Assembly: GCA_003979035.1 (NCBI GenBank)
Contig: RXOA01000013.1
Location: forward strand, 1-10,735
Length of the DNA stretch: 10,735 nucleotides
Direction of reading: 5' to 3'
Source of the DNA: Candidatus Bipolaricaulota bacterium
GTDB taxonomy: Bacteria; Bipolaricaulota; Bipolaricaulia; UBA7950; UBA9294
Notes under the pieces: model-generated
Told to the model about the DNA's origin: nothing
Database searches by the model: none
What the model saw: only the letters and a program-made list of their open reading frames with translations
Translations under genes and position numbers: made by a program
In this document: positions 7,158 through 10,735 of the stretch, piece by piece
Layout: every line of letters begins with the position of its first letter
Numbering within the stretch: the first letter of the stretch is position 1

Positions 7158-8333
7158 TTGAATCGAAGAAGGCTGGGCCCCAACATCGAGTGGCTCGGAT
7201 CCATCGACTGGAACCGCCGGTTGTTCGACGCATTGATCCCAACGCCACACGGCACGAGCTACAACGCATACTTGGTGCGCGGCCAGGACAAGACGGTGCT
7301 CGTCGATACGGTCGATCCGGCCAAAAAGGATGACCTGTTCCATCAGCTGGCCGGGGTCGAGCGGCTCGACGCGGTGATCATCCAGCATGTGGAGCAGGAT
7401 CACTCCGGCGCGCTTCCCGATGTCTTGGATCGATACCCCGACGCCTCCGTGCTTGCCACGCCAAAGGCCGTGTCGATGATCGAAGACCATCTGGGTGTTC
7501 CGGCGGAACGAATCACCCCGGTTGAAGACGGGGAGACGCTGGATCTTGGCGGCGAGAAGCTCGAGTTCCTGCACGCCCCGTGGGTTCACTGGCCGGAGAC
7601 CATGCTGACCTACGTGCGCGGGCAACGTGTGTTGCTTACGTGTGATCTGTTCGGCTCTCACTTGGCGACCTCGTCGCTCTTCGCATCCGGGGACGACCGG
7701 ATGCTTCCCGCGGCCAAACGGTACTTTGCCGAGATCATGATGCCGTTCTCATCGGCCATCCGCGGCTACTTGAATCGCCTGGAATCCGGTCGCTATCCGA
7801 TCGAGATGATCGCCCCGAGCCACGGTCCCGTGGTCGATTCCCCCGAAACGATCCTTTCCGCGTATCGGCGATGGACGGGGGACGATACGCAGAACCTCGT
7901 CGTCATTCCGTACGCGACGATGCACGGTAGCACGGGGAGGATGGTCGACCATCTGGCGTCCGCCCTGACGGAAAGGCAAGTTGCGGTTCAACCATTCGAC
8001 ATGGCGATCACCGATCTTGGAGACCTGGCAATGTCGCTCGTGGATGCCCGGACGGTCGTGTTTGCCGCTCCCGCTGTACTCGTCGGTCCCCACCCGGCCA
8101 TGGTCACTGCCGCGTACTTGGTGGGCGCACTCCGCCCCAAGTTTCGTGTTGCCTGCGTGATCGGGTCGTACGGATGGGCCTGTCAGACACAAGAGCGGAT
8201 TGAATCGCTCGTCAAGCGGCCGAACCTCGAGTGGCTGAGCCCGGTGCTGATCAAGGGGCAACCAAGGAAGGAGACATGGGAGGCGCTCGATCGGCTTGCC
8301 GACGAGATCGCCGATCGCCACGCCGCGGCATAG
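7158..8333 (+). CDS. fprA: Flavodiiron protein (FprA-type O2/NO reductase)
   Basis: This 391-residue class A flavodiiron protein reduces O2 to water and/or NO to N2O in the cytoplasm. The N-terminal metallo-beta-lactamase-like domain (about 1-245) keeps all the diiron ligands: H77, E79, D81, H82 (the HxExDH motif), H144 (VHWPETM), D163 (TCDLFG) and H222 (PSHGP). The C-terminal flavodoxin domain (about 247-391) has the FMN phosphate loop PYATMHGSTGRM and the later flavin contacts around FAAPAV and IGSYGWACQ. There is no fused rubredoxin or flavin reductase domain, and both partners are encoded immediately upstream. Translation starts at TTG 7158; an open frame extends upstream through the rubredoxin gene in another frame and should be ignored. 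O2 versus NO preference cannot be read from the sequence. Confidence 0.97.
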   Translation: MNRRRLGPNIEWLGSIDWNRRLFDALIPTPHGTSYNAYLVRGQDKTVLVDTVDPAKKDDLFHQLAGVERLDAVIIQHVEQDHSGALPDVLDRYPDASVLATPKAVSMIEDHLGVPAERITPVEDGETLDLGGEKLEFLHAPWVHWPETMLTYVRGQRVLLTCDLFGSHLATSSLFASGDDRMLPAAKRYFAEIMMPFSSAIRGYLNRLESGRYPIEMIAPSHGPVVDSPETILSAYRRWTGDDTQNLVVIPYATMHGSTGRMVDHLASALTERQVAVQPFDMAITDLGDLAMSLVDARTVVFAAPAVLVGPHPAMVTAAYLVGALRPKFRVACVIGSYGWACQTQERIESLVKRPNLEWLSPVLIKGQPRKETWEALDRLADEIADRHAAA

Positions 8334-8339
8334 CAACAG

Positions 8340-8347
8340 AAGGAGGG
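8340..8347 (+). promoter_or_regulatory. Strong ribosome site that points to a CTG start for the oxidoreductase
   Basis: AAGGAGGG is followed after seven bases by CTG at 8355, in frame with the gamma domain. Between the in-frame stop at 8331 and a TTG at 8418 there is no ATG, GTG or TTG. Starting at 8418 would remove the nucleotide-binding-like N terminus (NIVIVGSAGEGVQT). CTG is a rare bacterial start codon, so this is an inference from position and family length. Confidence 0.6.
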
Positions 8348-8354
8348 CGGAACC

Positions 8355-8924
8355 CTGACTCTTGTTCTAGACAAGAACATCGTCATTGTCGGATCGGCGG
8401 GCGAAGGGGTTCAGACGTTGGGCGATCTTGTCGCCGGATCTCTTTTGTCGCACGGATATCCGGTGTTTGTCACCCAGGAGTTTGAATCACGGATCCGTGG
8501 CGGGATGACCAGCGTTCGTCTGCGCGTCGGTGATTCGATCCGCAACGCTCCCCGTCATGACGCGGATGTTCTCGTTGCCCTCAACCCGGGGGCGGCGCAG
8601 CACTACGGGTCAATGCTGAACCCGGACGGCCTCTTGCTGGCTCCTGAAGAAGAAGGAGCCGCGGTTGTCGTTCCGTTCAGGAAGCTGTCCGAGCAGGCCG
8701 GGGCACGGCGCAGATGGCGAACACGGTTGCCGCCGGTGCGATTCTCGCACTCCTCGGCGTCCCTGTCGCACCGCTGGAAGCACTACTGCGCGAGCGCTTC
8801 GGTGAAAAGGGAACCGCTGTCGTGTCCACGAACCTTGCCGCAGCTCAGGCGGGGTATGATTCCGTCCCAAGTGCGAAGGGCCGCACGAGACTCGCGCCTC
8901 GCGGTGAGCGGTTCCTGCTTCTGA
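8355..8924 (+). CDS. korA: 2-oxoacid:acceptor oxidoreductase, gamma-domain part of a gamma/alpha fusion (5' segment, leaves frame near 8703)
   Basis: The first 116 or so codons encode the start of the gamma domain of a 2-oxoacid:ferredoxin oxidoreductase (NIVIVGSAGEGVQTLGDLVAG, then TQEFESRIRGGMTSVRLRVGD, then DVLVALNPGAAQHY and AVVVPFRKLSEQAG). Family proteins of this type carry the gamma domain fused to the N terminus of the alpha subunit. Here the reading frame is lost in the GGGG at 8700-8703: after it this frame gives an arginine-rich nonsense tail to the stop at 8922-8924, while the expected continuation appears one frame away. Adding one G would join the two parts into one ORF of 560 codons (559 residues), the normal size for this fusion. 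CTG 8355 is the likely start. The gene follows fprA by 21 bases. It is either a real or programmed frameshift or a sequencing error. Confidence 0.75.
   Translation: MTLVLDKNIVIVGSAGEGVQTLGDLVAGSLLSHGYPVFVTQEFESRIRGGMTSVRLRVGDSIRNAPRHDADVLVALNPGAAQHYGSMLNPDGLLLAPEEEGAAVVVPFRKLSEQAGARRRWRTRLPPVRFSHSSASLSHRWKHYCASASVKREPLSCPRTLPQLRRGMIPSQVRRAARDSRLAVSGSCF
8700..8713 (+). other. Frameshift point inside the oxidoreductase gamma/alpha gene
   Basis: Frame 8355 reads EQAG then arginine-rich nonsense after GCC GGG GCA. With one more G in the run at 8700-8703 the reading becomes EQAGGTAQMANTVAAG, which matches the family expectation and continues without a stop to 10033. The run is only four bases long, and the codons are not a convincing minus-one slippery heptamer. 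Confidence 0.8.
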
Positions 8925-10033
8925 GTGGGCACGATGCCATTCCTCTTGCCGCTGCCGCTGCCGGCTGCCGCTTCATGGCCGCCTATCCAATGTCGCCGTC
9001 GACCGGGATCATCACCGCGTTTGCAGCCGATGAAACGCTCGGCGTCCTTGTCGAGCAGGCCGAAGACGAGATCGCGGCGATCAACATGGCCATCGGCGCG
9101 AGTTTCGCCGGCGCTCGAGCGATGACGGCAACATCCGGCGGCGGCTTCGCGCTAATGACCGAGGCCGTCAGCCTCGCCGGGATGACCGAAACGCCGGTGG
9201 TGATCGTAATCGCGCAACGTCCGGGACCGGCAACCGGACTCCCGACGAGAACCGCTCAGGAGGACTTGCTGTTCGCGGTGCACGCCGGGCACGGGGAGTT
9301 CGCGAAAGCCGTTCTGGCCCCGTCGGACCCTCAAGATGCCTACGACAAGACCGTGCGCGCATTCGATCTTGCCGAACGCTTCCAGATTCCGGTCATCGTC
9401 CTCACCGACCAATTCTTGGCGGACTCGCGATTCTCGCTTGCGCGCCTTGACACATCGGCACAGAGCAAGCCCGCACTGGCCGACCCGCAGGCCTTCGAAG
9501 ACAACACCTACAGTCGTTATCGCCTCGAACCGAGGGACGGAGGCGTGTCGCCCCGTTTGGTCCCGGGCCAAAGCCGGCATCTTGTCCGTGCCGACAGCGA
9601 TGAACACACGGAACAGGGGCACATCACGGAGGATCTGGTTGGGGTCCGCCCGGCGATGGTCGCCAAACGGATCGAGAAGTTGTCTGCGCTTCGCCGGGAG
9701 ATGGGCGCTCCCATCCGTGACCGCACCGAAGATGCGGACACGGTGCTCGTCGGTTGGGGATCGACGTATGGAGCCCTTCGCGAGGCCACGGATCGTCTTC
9801 GCGGTGAAGGCCGACGCATCGGGCACCTCCACTTCACCGAGCTGTGGCCGCTGCCGGAACTCGCGTTGCCTGCCGATTGCCGGTACATCGCCATCGAGGG
9901 AAACGCCACCGGCCAGCTCAGGCGGCTTCTCCAAGCGGAGACCGGGCTCTTCATCTCGCAAACGATCTCCCGAAGCGACGGGCTGCCGATCGAGGCCGCC
10001 GACATTATCCGGGGGGTGGGTTCGCATGCCTAA
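8714..10033 (+). CDS. korA: 2-oxoacid:acceptor oxidoreductase, end of gamma domain plus complete alpha subunit (3' segment after the frameshift)
   Basis: This 439-residue ORF starts with MANTVAAGAILALLGVP, which is the last third of the gamma domain rather than a natural N terminus. The alpha subunit follows: pyrimidine-binding N-terminal domain (AAYPMSPSTGIITAF, TSGGGFALMTEAVSLAGMTE, RPGPATGLPTRTAQEDL) and the C-terminal domain (VLVGWGSTYGAL, RIGHLHFTELWPLP, YIAIEGNATGQLRRLL). The segment SDEHTEQGHITED is typical of KorA-like subunits. With the beta subunit, the enzyme converts a 2-oxoacid and CoA to acyl-CoA and CO2 and reduces ferredoxin; the substrate (2-oxoglutarate, pyruvate or another) cannot be set by eye. 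If the frameshift is real, ATG 8714 could be used alone but would give a protein lacking most of the gamma domain. It overlaps the beta gene by eight bases. Confidence 0.88.
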   Translation: MANTVAAGAILALLGVPVAPLEALLRERFGEKGTAVVSTNLAAAQAGYDSVPSAKGRTRLAPRGERFLLLSGHDAIPLAAAAAGCRFMAAYPMSPSTGIITAFAADETLGVLVEQAEDEIAAINMAIGASFAGARAMTATSGGGFALMTEAVSLAGMTETPVVIVIAQRPGPATGLPTRTAQEDLLFAVHAGHGEFAKAVLAPSDPQDAYDKTVRAFDLAERFQIPVIVLTDQFLADSRFSLARLDTSAQSKPALADPQAFEDNTYSRYRLEPRDGGVSPRLVPGQSRHLVRADSDEHTEQGHITEDLVGVRPAMVAKRIEKLSALRREMGAPIRDRTEDADTVLVGWGSTYGALREATDRLRGEGRRIGHLHFTELWPLPELALPADCRYIAIEGNATGQLRRLLQAETGLFISQTISRSDGLPIEAADIIRGVGSHA

Positions 10034-10735
10034 GCCTGACACGATGCATGAGCAGCCCGAGAATCAGTGGTGCCCTGGATGCCTGAACTTCGGAATCCTG
10101 ACCGCAGTTCGCCATGCACTGGAGGGCTTGAACATCGAACCGCATCGGCGGTGCCTCGTGTCGGGCATCGGACAGGCAGCGAAGCTTCCCCACTATCTCC
10201 CATGCAATCTGTTCAACGGGCTGCACGGGCGCGCCGTCCCAGCGGCAACGGCAATCCATGCGGCCAACCCCCGGCTGGTCACCGTGGTCACCACCGGGGA
10301 GGGGGACTGCTACGGCGAAGGAGGAAACCACTTCCTGCACGCCCTTCGTCGAAATCCTGACATCACGTTGATTGTTCACGATAATCGGCTGTACGCCCTG
10401 ACCAAAGGACAGGCTTCGCCGACGACACCGCTCGGAGAGCGAACCCGCCTTCAAATCCTCGGGACCGAGAGCCGCCCATTTCACCCGTTGGCCACCGCGA
10501 TCGTCCATGATTGCGGATTCGTCGCCCGCGGTTTTGCCGGCGATCTCGATCACCTTGCCGGGCTGCTCGCCGCCGCGATTTCCTATCGCGGCCTATCCGT
10601 GGTCGATGTGATCCAACCCTGCATCACGTGGGGGCGGCACGCTGTATCTTGGTACCGAGATCGGGTTGCCCCGGTCGGCGAACTGCACGACCCGACGGAC
10701 AAGATGTCTGCTTTGGCGATCACGTTGGAGGACTC
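10026..10735 (+). CDS. korB: 2-oxoacid:acceptor oxidoreductase beta subunit (3' end outside the window)
   Basis: From ATG 10026 the frame stays open for 236 codons to the window edge. The beta subunit binds thiamine diphosphate and a [4Fe-4S] cluster. Visible are WCPGCLNFGIL (C16, C19), the NGLHGRAVPAA segment, the TPP motif GEGDCYGEGGNH ending in VHDNRLYALTKGQASPTT, and C199 in QPCITW. The usual third cluster cysteine, in SGIGC, is replaced by Q50 (SGIGQAAK). C60 or C43 could substitute, and related subclasses may share this form. The start overlaps the alpha stop (ATGCCTAA), with a G-rich stretch (GGGGGGTGGG, 10010-10019) six bases before it, so alpha and beta are translationally coupled. 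GEGD in place of the more common GDGD keeps an acidic residue for Mg-TPP binding. The C-terminal portion is not visible. Confidence 0.93.
   Translation, partial: MPKPDTMHEQPENQWCPGCLNFGILTAVRHALEGLNIEPHRRCLVSGIGQAAKLPHYLPCNLFNGLHGRAVPAATAIHAANPRLVTVVTTGEGDCYGEGGNHFLHALRRNPDITLIVHDNRLYALTKGQASPTTPLGERTRLQILGTESRPFHPLATAIVHDCGFVARGFAGDLDHLAGLLAAAISYRGLSVVDVIQPCITWGRHAVSWYRDRVAPVGELHDPTDKMSALAITLED

Noticed and set aside
8361..8379. Short overlapping inverted repeats (CTTGT/ACAAG and TGTTCT/AGAACA) just inside the oxidoreductase gene
   Set aside because: They are five to six bases long, lie in the first codons and may be chance. There is no promoter beside them to make them an operator.
8700..8710. 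Programmed minus-one ribosomal frameshifting as the preferred explanation for the frame change
   Set aside because: The codons GCC GGG GCA do not form an X XXY YYZ slippery site, the G run is only four bases, and the nearby stem starts at the run rather than several bases after it. It is kept only as a possibility beside error or mutation.
9152..10042. 296-codon open frame on the minus strand across the alpha subunit gene
   Set aside because: It is a shadow of the conserved oxidoreductase alpha subunit; no recognisable domain and no ribosome site that I can see.

Overview
The window looks like the chromosome of an anaerobic or microaerophilic bacterium of moderately high G+C. Two strands of evidence point that way: a set of oxygen-defence genes typical of anaerobes (rubrerythrin, ferritin, flavin reductase, rubredoxin, flavodiiron protein), and an oxygen-sensitive 2-oxoacid:acceptor oxidoreductase directly behind them. 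There are no RNA genes, insertion sequences, CRISPR arrays or attachment sites that I can support. The phylum cannot be fixed by eye. TatT-like periplasmic proteins occur in several poorly cultured lineages, so a candidate phylum is possible, but this is a guess.

Left part, minus strand (1-1234). A gene cut by the window edge (start GTG at 128) has a visible signal or membrane segment. Upstream of it is a 292-residue exported helical-repeat protein that resembles the TRAP-transporter TatT (T-component) family. Both have a GGGAGG ribosome site six bases before the start. A 262-base divergent intergenic region (1235-1496) follows, with one clean hairpin at 1415-1441.

Middle left, plus strand (1497-3671). 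A complete tex gene encodes the conserved nucleic-acid-binding transcription accessory protein. It is followed by a 256-base structured spacer with three inverted repeats.

Right part, plus strand (3891 to the window end). A very good sigma70-type promoter (TTGACA, 17 bases, TAGAAT) overlaps a 15-base PerR/Fur box and fires almost at the ATG of a Fur/PerR-family regulator, so the regulator mRNA is probably leaderless and autorepressed. Behind it, with short gaps or overlaps, run: mutM/fpg (8-oxoguanine repair), rubrerythrin (peroxide reduction), ferritin (iron storage), a flavin reductase-like protein, a rubredoxin, a flavodiiron protein, a fused gamma/alpha 2-oxoacid:acceptor oxidoreductase subunit, and its beta subunit, which runs off the window. 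The genes make one physiological sentence: sense peroxide or iron, repair oxidised DNA, reduce H2O2, store iron, and carry electrons through flavin reductase and rubredoxin to a flavodiiron O2/NO reductase. The oxidoreductase may supply low-potential electrons or be a protected client.

Most notable points: the leaderless, box-overlapped regulator promoter; the split version of the Hrb/FprA electron chain; the non-ATG starts (TTG for the flavodiiron protein, apparently CTG for the oxidoreductase); and a one-base frameshift in a short G run at about 8700-8703 that breaks the gamma/alpha fusion protein. That frameshift may be real, programmed, or a sequencing error.
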